A stretch of 64,000 nt of DNA from Geodermatophilus obscurus DSM 43160 (lineage in GTDB: Bacteria > Actinomycetota > Actinomycetes > Mycobacteriales > Geodermatophilaceae): positions 2,666,001 through 2,730,000 of the forward strand of contig NC_013757.1 of NCBI RefSeq assembly GCF_000025345.1, given 5' to 3'. Under the pieces are notes generated by a model. The model searched no databases. It saw nothing but the letters and a program-made list of their open reading frames with translations, and was not told where the DNA came from. Positions 17,369 to 26,083 of the stretch are shown in pieces. The stretch's first letter is position 1. Every line of letters begins with the position of its first letter. The translations under genes were made by a program, and so were the position numbers.

Positions 17369-18394
17369 TGAGAGGGTGTTGGGTAACCCGGTGACTACTG
17401 GTCCTCGTTGAGGTCATCGGCGAGACGTCGAGCCGCTTCGATCTCGATGGGTCCCTCGGGTTCGACGTCTTCGCCGGCCAGCCGGGCGGCCATCAGCCGG
17501 ATCATGGCCACGTCGATCATCGCCTCGGCGTGGGCGGTCTTGCGTTCGTAGTCCGCGCCAACCGTCTGCACCTCGAAAGCCAGCCGAAGGTCCGTTCCAC
17601 CACCCAGCGACGGGGCAGCACCTGAAAGCCTCGCACGTCGGCGTTGCGCGCCACGACCACGACCTGCAGGCCCTCGTGGCGGGCGGCCCAGTCGAGCAGC
17701 CCGGCGTCCACGGTGTTGACGTAGCCGCCGTCGACCCAGACCAGACCCAGCTGGGGATAGGCGGTGTGCAGGCCGGTGAGCACCAGCTTCGCCCCGGCAC
17801 GGTCCTGCACGCCGGCCGAGTGCACCACCCGGTGCAGCAGCAACCCGCCGGTGTCGACCAGCAGGTGCCGCTTGCGGCTGCGGACCCGCTTGCCGGCGTC
17901 GTAGCCGAGCGCCTGCCCGCCCTCGGCGCTCTTGACCGACTGGAAGTCCAGCACCGCCGCCGAGGGCTGGGCGTCGCGCCCGTCCCGTTCCCGGACCCGG
18001 TCGCGCAGCGCGTCGTGCACCCGCCGCCAGGTGCCATCGGCGGTCCAGGCCCGAAACCAGCGGTAGGCCGCGTCCCAGGGCGCCAGGTCGTGCGGCACGT
18101 GCCGCCAGGCGCAGCCGGTCCGCAGCACGTACAGGATCGTGTTCAGGATCAGCCGCCGATCGAACTTCAGCGGCCGCCCGCCATGCCGCGGGTTGCGGAC
18201 CGGCAGCAGCGGCTCGATCACCACCCACTGCCCGTCGGTCACCGACGTCGCATAGCCGGGCTTGCACCTACAGACGCACATCCACCGGGACCATCACCGG
18301 CCGGCGCACACCACCCAGCCGCCACGCCGATCAACGAACCACGGCAGTCCGGCCGTCGCCGACCGCACCGGGTCGGTTACCCCACACCCTCTCA
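17369..18394 (-). mobile_element. IS5-family insertion sequence, 1,026 bp
   Basis: Ends are TGAGAGGGTGTTGGGTAACC (left) and TGAGAGGGTGTGGGGTAACC (right, complement), 19 of 20 identical. GCC flanks both ends (17366-17368 and 18395-18397), a possible 3-bp target duplication. It contains one transposase gene with a one-base frameshift. Confidence 0.85.
17395..18281 (-). pseudogene. IS5-family transposase, one-base frameshift
   Basis: N-terminal DUF4096-like region (VTDGQWVVIEPLLP, LILNTILYVLRTGCAWRHVP) is followed by a DDE domain (VLDFQSVKSAEGG with first Asp, LGLVWVDGGYVNTV with second, WVVERTFGWLSRCRRL with Glu). The frame breaks at about 17550: the normal RDYER reads RTTNA, but restoring one G gives DYERKTAHAEAMIDVAMIRL to a normal end. 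No slippery A/G run is present here, so this is a lesion or read error rather than programmed shifting. Confidence 0.82.
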
Positions 18395-18935
18395 GCCGTG
18401 CCACAAGCACCGTCAAGGCGGGTGGTCAGCGGTGAACAGAGGTCGGTATCGCTGAGGCACGAAATCGTAGACGTACGCCCAGCTGACGACCACGGTTCGC
18501 TGCCTTCCTCGTCACAGTCCTCGTCGTCGAGCCGGCGTCCACGCTGACGCAAGCGCCGACAGGAGCCCCGCTGCCCGCACCGACGCCCCGGGCGGTGGCC
18601 TTGCTGTCAGGGGAGCCTGCGGTGGTGCCGGCGTCGAACCCCTGCTCTTCATGGTCGACCTCGCTCCGAACCGGCCGACAGCGGCGGACCCGCCGCTTTC
18701 CGCGGCGTTCCTGCCAAGGCCGCGTCGATGGACCGACAGGGCAGGCTCGCGAGCCCGGCGTCGGAGACCATGTGCGCGAGGGGAACACCGCCTACGGGAC
18801 ACGTCCACGTCGGCGGGCCCTGCCCCAGCCCGACGCAGCTCGAGCCAGTGGTGGCTGCTCCCGCCGGTGTCGCTGTTCGACATCGATCGAAGGCGCGCTC
18901 CGCCAACGGAGTGGACGCTCCCAGAGAGGACTGCC

Positions 18936-19217
18936 ATGACCAGTGGGAAGAGTCAGCGGACGCGGATGTCCTCAAACTCGGGCGGCGCGCGGCTCGTGGG
19001 CCACCTGCACCGCCCCGCCGCTGCCGACGGTGTTCTGGCGCATCGAGCGCCGCGGGGGCAGCTGCACCGCTACCCGGAAACCCACCCCGACCTCTACCGC
19101 GATCCCGTGCGTCAACAAGTGGTAGCCGACCAGGTCGCATCCCTACGCGAGCACCTGGCCGCGGACCAGGCGCGGCACGGCGCCGCGTCGACGGCCACCG
19201 GGCATGCCCGCCCATGA
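18936..19217 (+). CDS. hypothetical protein, 93 aa, coupled to PPOX gene
   Basis: ATG at 18936 is preceded by AGAGAGGA. Polar, His/Arg-rich sequence with HRYPETHPDLYRDPVRQQVV and a helical segment DQVASLREHLAADQARHG; no membrane span. The TGA overlaps the ATG of the next gene (ATGA at 19214), strong support that it is real. I do not recognise the family; a partner or modifier of the following flavin/F420-fold protein is a guess from context. Confidence 0.6.
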   Translation: MTSGKSQRTRMSSNSGGARLVGHLHRPAAADGVLAHRAPRGQLHRYPETHPDLYRDPVRQQVVADQVASLREHLAADQARHGAASTATGHARP

Positions 19218-19740
19218 ACGCGGACCCCACCGGCCGAACCGGCTCCACATCAGCGTCCGACGGCCACGGCCGGATGGAGCGGCTGCTGTCCTCGCCCGAG
19301 GTCACGCGGATACTGCGGGCGCCCAACCCGGCCGTGATGGCCGCGGTCGGACGCGATGGTTCGCCGGTGACCGTGGCGACCTGGTACCTGTGGGACGGCG
19401 GCCCGGTGCTGCTCAACCTCGACGCCGGGCGGGCCCGCCTGCGTCATCTGCGCGCAGACCCACGGGTCTCCTGACTGTGCTCGACGGAGCCGACTGGCAC
19501 CGGCACGTCAGCCTCCGAGGTGCGGTCACCCTGCAGGACGACCCTGCGCTGGAGTGGATGGACCGGATCGCCCGGCACTACACCGGTCATCCGTACCCCA
19601 ACCGCGACCGCCCGAGGGTCAACGCCTGGCTGGTCATCGACCGGGTGCACGTCTGGGGCTTCTCGCAGCTCCGGTCGAGAGACCGGGATCCCGCCCCAGG
19701 GACCGGTGCTGGTGCGGGTGATGGCAGCGGGGTCACCTAG
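19214..19740 (+). pseudogene. PPOX-fold F420/FMN-binding protein, one-base frameshift
   Basis: Begins MNADPTGRTGSTSASDGHGR, then LRAPNPAVMAAVGRDGSPVT and VATWYLWDGGPVLLNLDAGR, the split-barrel of pyridoxamine-5-phosphate-oxidase-like proteins that bind F420 or FMN. At 19470 the frame stops (RADPRVS then TGA), but one added C continues it as LTVLDGADWHRHVSLRG to HVWGFSQLRS. Length with the shift repaired is normal. Its TAG and the TAG of the convergent sigma-factor gene share the palindrome CTAG. Likely redox or detox enzyme; substrate unknown. Confidence 0.75.
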
Positions 19741-20701
19741 CTCTGCCACCATCCGAGCCGCGGGCAACGAGGGCGTGGACCGGCCTGATCCGACGACCTC
19801 AGCAGCGATGCGAAGTCGCCGACCGGTCCGAGGTGCCTCAACTTGTCGGGGTTCACGATCCCGCTGATGCTCCTGATCTGGCCGTCGGCGATGTCGATCG
19901 CGCACACGCCGATCAGCCGCTGCTGTGCGTCGAGGAAGAGCGCTCCCGGGCAGCCGTTGAGCTCGACAGGGCGCAACGACACGCCTGGAAGGCGCACGAC
20001 CCGCCGGACCCAGTTGACGACCGTGCGCGCGACGCGGTGGCGTCCGCGCAGTGAGCGCGCGAGCGCCGAGACCTTGCCGCCGCCGTCGCCGGTCAGTGCC
20101 ACGTCGTACGCGAGCAGTGCCTCGAGCCCCGCGAGGTCGCCGTGCTCGGCGGCCGCGAAGAACCGGGCTGCCAGCTCGTCGCGCTGCTTGCGCGTGGTTT
20201 GGAAGCGCGGCCGGCGCTGCTGGACGTGGCGTCTGGCGCGGGTGGCGAGCTGGCGGACGTTGTCCTCGCTCTTGCCGATGATCCCTGCGATTCGGGATAC
20301 CCGTAGTCGAACACGTCGTGGAGCAGCAGCACGGCGCGCTGCTCGGGCGAGAGGCTCTCCAGCAGCACCAGCATCGCCAGCGACAGCGAGTCGGCGGTCT
20401 CGGCGTGCCGGGCCGGATCGTCGCGGCCGTCGGTGATGATCGGCTCCGGCAGCCACTCGCCGACGTAGCGCTCGCGGCGGGCGCGGGCGGAGCGCAGCTG
20501 GTTGATCGCCAGCCGGGTGGTCGCGGTGGCCACGAACGCGCGCGGCGATGCGATCTGCTCGCCGGCATCGAGCGCCTGGTGCACCCGCAGCAGCGCTTCC
20601 TGCACCACGTCCTCGGCGTCGGACACGCTGCCGAGCATCCGGTAGGCGAGCGCGAACGCGCCCGGCCGCAGCTCGTCGAGCAGCCGCTCGCGGGCGGTCA
20701 T
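19737..20701 (-). pseudogene. ECF41-type RNA polymerase sigma factor, one-base frameshift
   Basis: Start ATG at 20701 overlaps the stop of the epimerase gene (ATGA). Sigma-70 region 2 is seen as FALAYRMLGSVSDAEDVVQE, region 4 begins SLSPEQRAVLLLHDVFDYGY. There the frame breaks; one added base gives AGIIGKSEDNVRQLATRARR. The fused SnoaL-like C-terminus carries the ECF41 hallmarks GDGGGK and NPDKL, which in that family tune sigma activity without an anti-sigma factor. ECF41 genes typically control a neighbouring oxidoreductase/epimerase, which matches the gene immediately upstream. Confidence 0.85.
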
Positions 20702-21633
20702 GCCGCGGCGAGCCCGTGCCGCCAGCTCGGGTGCGCCGGGTGCCACCCCAGCTCGCGCTTGGCCTTGGCGTTGGAGGCGCCGCGGAGCTCGGTCATCATC
20801 ACCACGCCGGCTTCACCGGCGAACAGCCGCCCGATCAACCGTGGCACGCGCATCGGCTTCCGGGCGCCAAGCTCCTGCGCCAGGGCCGGCAACCACTCGG
20901 CGACCGGAGCGGGGTGGTCGTCGACGACGTTGTAGACACCGCGGCTGCCGTGCTCGACCGCCGCCACCGTCGCCTCCGCGGCGTCGGCGACGTGGATGAA
21001 CGACCACACGCCGCCGCCGTCGCCGACCAGCGGGAACTTGCGCTGGCGGATCAGCTCGGGCTGCTGCCCGCCCGGCGCCATCGATGTGCCCGGCCCGTAG
21101 AAGGCGCCGTAGCGCAGCACGATTCCCTCCGTCCACCGGGCGCCGAGGACCGCCTGCTCGAGATGACGGATCGCGGCCAGGGTTTGGCGCATCTCCCGCG
21201 CGGGCGCGGGGTCCAGCGGGTCTTCCTCGGTCTTGATCGGCGCACCGGTGCGCGCGTACGCGCCATAGCCCGCGACCCCCTGCGCCACGAACCGCCGGAC
21301 GCCCACCGCCTGCCCGGCGGAGAGCAGATGGTCCGTGCCCTCGATCCGCAGGCGGTTGGTCACCGCGAAATCGCGGTCGAAGTGGCGCATGTCCAACGCT
21401 GCGATCGCGGTCAGCTGATGCACGATCACGTCCGGCCGCGCCCGGCCCACGGCCTCCGCGACCTGGTCGGGATCGAGCGCGTCGGCGACCACCGGCACGG
21501 CCCCCAACTCGCGGAGCATCGCCTGCTTGGACTCGCGGCGCGTCATGCCATGAACCTCATGACCCGCCCCGACCAGCCGTGGCACCAGCTGCCGTCCGAT
21601 CGCTCCCGTCGCCCCTGCGACGAACACCCTCAT
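20698..21633 (-). CDS. NAD(P)-dependent epimerase/dehydratase, 311 aa
   Basis: Extended SDR fold: MRVFVAGATGAIGRQLVPRL gives the GxxGxxG dinucleotide site at residues about 7-13, VIVHQLTAIAALDM follows, and an RYGAFYGPGTSMAPGG segment lies near residue 170. I start at the MRVFVAG methionine at 21633, the family N-terminus. The gene is translationally coupled to the ECF41 sigma factor downstream and is its probable target, as in other ECF41 loci. Substrate unknown. No operator is evident in the 280 bp upstream. Confidence 0.82.
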   Translation of the reverse strand: MRVFVAGATGAIGRQLVPRLVGAGHEVHGMTRRESKQAMLRELGAVPVVADALDPDQVAEAVGRARPDVIVHQLTAIAALDMRHFDRDFAVTNRLRIEGTDHLLSAGQAVGVRRFVAQGVAGYGAYARTGAPIKTEEDPLDPAPAREMRQTLAAIRHLEQAVLGARWTEGIVLRYGAFYGPGTSMAPGGQQPELIRQRKFPLVGDGGGVWSFIHVADAAEATVAAVEHGSRGVYNVVDDHPAPVAEWLPALAQELGARKPMRVPRLIGRLFAGEAGVVMMTELRGASNAKAKRELGWHPAHPSWRHGLAAA

Positions 21634-21915
21634 GATCAACTCCTTGGTCGAGGACCACCAACACCCGATAGGACAAGGCGGCAGCCCCGGCTGTGACACC
21701 TCCGCAGTAGCGGCTCGAGGGCCGCGCCGGCGGCTGGGAGGGAGGCGTCGCCTGCCGGCAGGGCAGACGTGTCACCGTCAGGTGGGACCTGTCGTGCGCG
21801 TGATGCCGCTGGAGACGGAACCTGCCCCCGGTCCGCCGCCTGCTCGCGCACCGGCGGAATCCGTCGCGCCCGCGACGCCGGGACACCACCGCACCGCACG
21901 TCGGCAGACGTGGGG

Positions 21916-23355
21916 TCATGCGCGCGCTCCGCTGGTGGCCGGTACCGCGGCGCCCCAGCGGGTCAGCGTCGCCTCCAGCCCGTCCGGGGTGCGGCCGGCC
22001 CAGGCGATGTAGCCGTCGGGGCGCACCAGCACCGCAGTGGCGGCGCGATCCACGTCGAGCGTGGTGACACCGGGCGGGGCGGGTACGGCACCCGGTGGGG
22101 CGGCGAGCACGAACCGGCCCTGGCGCAGCGCCTCGTACAGCCGCGTGCCGTCGTTCGCGGTGATGTCGGGGGCCCGCGTGCCGACGAGCCGGTGCGCGCC
22201 CCGGGGACGGGGGTAGGCGATCCCCACCCCGCTCAACTGCAGCCGGATCCGATCGCCGATCGGCGGCAGGGCGAGCGCGGTGCGGGCGACCCGGTTGCGG
22301 ATCGCGCGAGTCACCGGTGAGCGGAGCATCGCGGCGCGGATCAGCCCGCCGCTCATCCGCAGCACCATGCGTCCGACCGGCCGGCGCTCGTCGTGGTAGG
22401 TGGCGAGCAGCTCGTCATCGGCCCGCCCGTGCACGACAGCGGCGAGCTTCCACCCCAGGTTGGCGGCGTCCTGCAGCCCGGTGTTCATGCCCTGCCCGCC
22501 GGCGGGGGAGTGCACGTGGGCGGCGTCGCCGGCGAGGAAGGCCCGTCCGACACGGTACTGGCGCACCTGTCGCTCATCGCTGTGGAAACGGGACAGCCAC
22601 CGCGGGTCGTGCATGCCCCAGTCGGTGCCGAAGACCCGGCGGGCGACGTCGGCGATCTCCTCGAGGGCCACGGGTGCGTCGTCGGGCAGCTCGCAGTCGG
22701 GGTCGCGGGCGATGACCCGGTACCAGCCGTCGCCGTAGGGGACGACGAAGCAGAACCCGCGGGCGTTGCCGTCGACGGTGAGTAGGTCGGGGGGTGGGTC
22801 GGTCATCTGTACGTCGGCGAGCATCAGGGAGCGCACCACCGACTCGCCGGGGAAGTCCAGCTCCAGCTCCCGGCGCACGGTGCTGTGGTGCCCGTCGGTG
22901 CCGACCAGCCAGCTCGCGTGCCGAACCTGCGTCGCGCCGTCAGGGTCGCGGTAGGTCACCTCGACCCGGTCGGCGTTCTGCCGCACCCTTTGTACGTGTG
23001 CGCCGCGCAGCACGGCCGCGCCCGCGTCGAGCGCGCGTTCCAGGAGCACCTGCTCCACCTCGTACTGCGGGGTGACCAGCAGGTAGGGGAAGCGGCTGGG
23101 CACCGAGGAGAGGTCCACCGAGACCGACCCGAACAACCGCAGCCCAGCCACCGCGTTCCCGGCAGCGACGACCGGGTCGGCGAGGCCGCGGGCGTCGAGC
23201 TGTTCCAGGGTCCGCGCATGGACGGCGAAGGCGCGGGTCAGGTTCGACTCGGTGGTGCGCCGCTCGAGCACGGTGACCCGGACGCCCGCGGCGGCGAGGT
23301 CGCCGGCGAGCAGCAGCCCGGTCGGTCCGGCACCGACCACGATTACGTCGGTCAT
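21916..23355 (-). CDS. FAD-dependent aromatic monooxygenase, 479 aa
   Basis: Class A flavoprotein hydroxylase with MTDVIVVGAGPTGLLLAGDL (FAD GxGxxG, residues about 8-13), WLVGTDGHHSTVRRELEL (DG motif near 160) and FLAGDAAHVHSPAGGQGMNT (GD motif near 290). A thioredoxin-like C-terminal domain ends DGYIAWAGRTPDGLEATL. This architecture is that of PheA/TetX/RdmE-type enzymes that hydroxylate phenols or polyketide aromatics with NADPH and O2. Its ATG overlaps the stop of the upstream ABM-fold gene by 4 bases, forming a pair that recalls polyketide tailoring modules. No KS genes are seen, so the substrate may be a xenobiotic. Confidence 0.87.
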   Translation of the reverse strand: MTDVIVVGAGPTGLLLAGDLAAAGVRVTVLERRTTESNLTRAFAVHARTLEQLDARGLADPVVAAGNAVAGLRLFGSVSVDLSSVPSRFPYLLVTPQYEVEQVLLERALDAGAAVLRGAHVQRVRQNADRVEVTYRDPDGATQVRHASWLVGTDGHHSTVRRELELDFPGESVVRSLMLADVQMTDPPPDLLTVDGNARGFCFVVPYGDGWYRVIARDPDCELPDDAPVALEEIADVARRVFGTDWGMHDPRWLSRFHSDERQVRQYRVGRAFLAGDAAHVHSPAGGQGMNTGLQDAANLGWKLAAVVHGRADDELLATYHDERRPVGRMVLRMSGGLIRAAMLRSPVTRAIRNRVARTALALPPIGDRIRLQLSGVGIAYPRPRGAHRLVGTRAPDITANDGTRLYEALRQGRFVLAAPPGAVPAPPGVTTLDVDRAATAVLVRPDGYIAWAGRTPDGLEATLTRWGAAVPATSGARA

Positions 23356-23633
23356 CGTCGTGCCTCCACCGCATCGAGCACGGAACGGGTGCCGGGGTCG
23401 GTGACGCCGGCGTCCTGCCAGGCTTGGCGGAGTTCCGCGCTGCCCATGTGCTGCCGGGCGCGGGCGAGGTCGTCGAAGTCGAAGAGGACGACGACCTCGT
23501 GCAGGTCCTCCCGGTTGCGGAACACGGCCGTGGAGCGGCAGCTCGCCGCGGCCCGGGCGGGCCCGAGGCGGTCGAAGACCTCCTTCCAGCGGCGGAACTC
23601 GCTGATGCGCTGGTGCACCAGGACGTGTGGCAC
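23352..23633 (-). CDS. dimeric alpha/beta-barrel protein, 93 aa
   Basis: GTG at 23633 is preceded by GGGAGGAG. The pattern PHVLVHQRISEFRRWKEVFD, STAVFRNREDLHEVVVLFDF and DDLARARQHMGSAELRQA fits the ABM/EthD-like ferredoxin fold, often a cyclase or accessory partner of oxygenases. It is the first gene of a coupled pair with the FAD monooxygenase (ATGA overlap). I chose the GTG because upstream in-frame sequence is low-complexity and the RBS is here. Exact reaction unknown. Confidence 0.75.
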   Translation of the reverse strand: MPHVLVHQRISEFRRWKEVFDRLGPARAAASCRSTAVFRNREDLHEVVVLFDFDDLARARQHMGSAELRQAWQDAGVTDPGTRSVLDAVEARR

Positions 23634-23783
23634 GGTGAACTCCTCCCGATCGGCGGAAGCGTGCGCAGGGGTGGAATCCCGGGGCGCCACGGCACGCGGA
23701 TGACGCAGGGCAGCGTGCGAGCCAGCCGACATCGCAGGCCCGAGATCCGGCCGAGCCCGACGACGCAGACGTCGGTCCGGCGG

Positions 23784-25015
23784 TCACCCATCGCTGAGCT
23801 CCCCTCTCGGCTGCGTGGGGGCGTCCAGGTCGATGCCGGTCAGGCCGGCGCGCAGCCGGTCCTCGACGGCGGGCAGCCGGTGGCGGACCGGCACGGGCAG
23901 CCGCGGCAGCAGGCGGGTCAGCCAGGCGTTGCGGGCCACAGCCAGGCGGGACCGGAGAACGATGGTCCTCAGCACGGCGGGTCCGACCCGACGGCTGGCG
24001 GCGACGTAGTCACGCATCGCGTCCTCGTAGGCGCGAACCCCCGGTGGTGGTCGCCGTCGGCTGCGGCGAGCCGGTCGGCGAGGACGTAGGCGCCGACGGC
24101 GGCGACGGTGGTGCCGCCGCCGACCGCCGGAGCGGGGGAGTAGCCGACGTCGCCGACGAGTGTCACCCGGCCGCGGGTCCAGGTGTCCATCCGGATCTGG
24201 GTGATCGCGTCGGAGTAGAAGTCGTCGGCGGCGTCGAGCCCACCGAGCAGCCGGGGGACCTCCCAGCCCACGCCGGCGAACACGTCCCGCAGCAGCGCTT
24301 TCTGCCCGGCGACGTCGCCGTGGTGCGCGGCCGGGCCGTCGTGCCGGAACAGGAACACCGCCCGCGCCGCGCCGGTACCACGCACCGGGTACAGGACCAC
24401 GACGCGGTCCGGGGCACTGAACGTGACCATCCAGCCGTCGAGCCCGCGGTCGTCCGGGATGGTGAACACGGCGAGGTGACCGCCGAGGTGGTGGGCGAAG
24501 CGCTCCTCGGGGCCGAACACCAGCCGCCACACGCCCGAGTGCAGCCCGTCGGTACCGATGACGAGGTCGAACCGCCGCGAGGGACCGTGCTCGAAGCCGA
24601 CCTGCACGTCATCGCCGTCCTCCTCGAGGGTCCGGACGGCGTCGCCGAAGACGTACGCGACGTCGTCGCGGGTCGCCTCGTACAGGATCCGGGCGAGTTC
24701 CCCGCGCACGATCTCGACGTGGCCGCCGTCGGCGAAGCCAGCCGCGAGCGTGGCCAGCGGGATCTCCACCGGCCGACGCCCGGGCCGTTCCAGCACGACG
24801 ACGTCGTTGCGGGTCCGCGCCTCCTGCACCGCGGGCAGCAGCCCCATCCGTTCCACCATCTGCACGGCGGGGCCGAAGAGGTCGACCGCGTGGCCGCCGG
24901 TCCCGTGCCGCAGCCGCGGAGTCCGTTCGACGACGGTGGGGTGGAACCCGTGTCGGTGCAGCCAGTACGTCAGCACCGGGCCGGCGATCCCCGCGCCCGA
25001 GATGAGAACGTTCAC
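23784..25015 (-). pseudogene. FAD-dependent monooxygenase (TetX/PHBH type), one-base frameshift
   Basis: GTG at 25015 starts MNVLISGAGIAGPVLTYWLH; the DG motif region reads FDLVIGTDGLHSGVWRLVFG and the GD motif VTLVGDVGYSPAPAVGGGTT. Near 24035 the match changes frame; one added C restores RAYEDAMRDYVAASRR and a helical tail of about 80 residues. All three FAD motifs are intact. Tail excepted, it resembles class A hydroxylases of antibiotic inactivation or catabolism. A perfect palindrome lies 16 bases upstream of the start and matches a site before the TetR gene, implying TetR control. Confidence 0.78.
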
Positions 25016-25030
25016 CGGGACCCCCCAAAG

Positions 25031-25046
25031 GCCAACTGTTGTTGGC
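25031..25046. promoter_or_regulatory. palindromic operator, GCCAAC-TGTT-GTTGGC
   Basis: A perfect 6-bp inverted repeat with 4-base centre directly upstream of the monooxygenase GTG. Half-sites match those at 25075 and 25935, so this is the likely TetR site repressing the monooxygenase. Confidence 0.7.
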
Positions 25047-25074
25047 GAACAACCGTAGACCCGAGGCGCGCTCG

Positions 25075-25094
25075 TTGACAACGCCTGTTGGCAG
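25075..25094. promoter_or_regulatory. second TetR-type operator
   Basis: TTGACAACGCCTGTTGGCAG contains GACAAC and GTTGGC half-sites. Read on the minus strand it is nearly the same as the site at 25935. It lies between the monooxygenase and the decayed tetR fragment. Confidence 0.6.
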
Positions 25095-25139
25095 AGGAGC
25101 CCGCGGTGGCGTCCATCCCCTGCTCCCAGCCTGCCCCGG

Positions 25140-25345
25140 AGTCGGTCCTGCGCGGCCCGGGCGCGCTTCGCCGCCGAGGGCGACGAGTGCCAGGGGGCGG
25201 CCGTCGCCGCCGACGTCGGGGTCGACTCGGCGATGGTGAGGCGGTCGTGCGGCAGCAAGCGGCAGGTGTTCCTGCCACTGCGGACGTCGACCGGCGGCTC
25301 CCCGGCTCGCCGGCGCGCCGCGCGAGGAGGTCGGCCGCATGCTGA
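25140..25345 (+). pseudogene. TetR-family regulator, DNA-binding domain remnant
   Basis: Frame ARARFAAEGDECQGAAVAAD, then VGVDSAMVRRSCGSKRQVF, is a recognisable TetR helix-turn-helix with substitutions (normally MVMRYFGSKRQLF). It has no start and runs into unrelated sequence after about 65 residues. It resembles the intact TetR at 25365-25922, with which it converges, so it is probably a decayed paralogue. Confidence 0.65.
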
Positions 25346-25364
25346 CCGCGCTCGGCCGTCCCCT

Positions 25365-25922
25365 TCAGGGTGAGCCGACGAGGTACCGCTGCAACGTCGG
25401 TGCGACCCAGTCGATGAGCTCCGCCCTGCTCAGGTCGACGACGGGGGGCAGGCGCAGGACGTAGCGGGTCAGCGCGACGCCGAGTGCCTGGCTGGAGACG
25501 AGCCCGGCACGGACGGGCGCCGAGTCCGGATCGTCGGTGAGCGCGGCGACCATCGGCGTGAGCTGCTCACGGAAGATCCTCCGCATCCGGTCGGCCGCAT
25601 CGTCGTCGGTGGCGGCGGTGCGCAGCAGGATCTTCAGCCCGGCGTCGTCCTCCCACCGGTCCAGCAGGTGCGTGCTCAGGATGCGGCCGACCTGGTCCCG
25701 CGGAGTCGCGGCGAGGTCCGGGAACCGGAGGTCGAAGTCCACGGCGAGGGCGAACAGTTGCCGCTTGCTCCCGAAGTAGCGCATCACCATCGACGGGTCG
25801 ATGCCGGCATCGGCGGCGATCGCCCGCACCGTGGCCCGGTCGTACCCGTCGGCGCCGAAGTGTTCACGGGCCGCGCGCAGGATCGCCTCACGGGCGGGGA
25901 GGGAGCGGTCGGTGAACGCCAT
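25365..25922 (-). CDS. TetR-family transcriptional repressor, 185 aa
   Basis: The N-terminal helix-turn-helix is clear (ILRAAREHFGADGYDRATVR, then IAADAGIDPSMVMRYFGSKR, residues about 14-54), followed by a helical ligand domain of TetR_C_33 style (FREQLTPMVAALTDDPDSAP). Start ATG at 25922. A matching palindrome (25935-25952) lies just upstream of its own start and two more lie at the monooxygenase promoter, indicating autorepression plus control of that enzyme. Inducer unknown, presumably the oxygenase substrate. Confidence 0.88.
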   Translation of the reverse strand: MAFTDRSLPAREAILRAAREHFGADGYDRATVRAIAADAGIDPSMVMRYFGSKRQLFALAVDFDLRFPDLAATPRDQVGRILSTHLLDRWEDDAGLKILLRTAATDDDAADRMRRIFREQLTPMVAALTDDPDSAPVRAGLVSSQALGVALTRYVLRLPPVVDLSRAELIDWVAPTLQRYLVGSP

Positions 25923-25934
25923 CCGCCGACCTTA

Positions 25935-25952
25935 TGCCAACGGCTGTTGTCA
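25935..25952. promoter_or_regulatory. TetR autoregulatory operator
   Basis: TGCCAACGGCTGTTGTCA is an imperfect palindrome 13 bases upstream of the tetR ATG, with the same half-sites as 25031 and 25075. Confidence 0.65.
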
Positions 25953-26083
25953 GAATGCCCGTCAGTGCGATCAGCACCTTCATCAACGGCTGGAACGAAC
26001 GATGCCATCCCTTCACCTAGACCAAGACCGCCGACGAGATCCTGCCCCACGCCACCTGTAATCGAGATTCAGACGCTCGACAC

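Noticed and set aside
24044..25078. A 344-codon plus-strand frame opposite the TetX-type monooxygenase.
   Set aside because: It is the antisense shadow of a gene with clear FAD motifs and an operator at its start.
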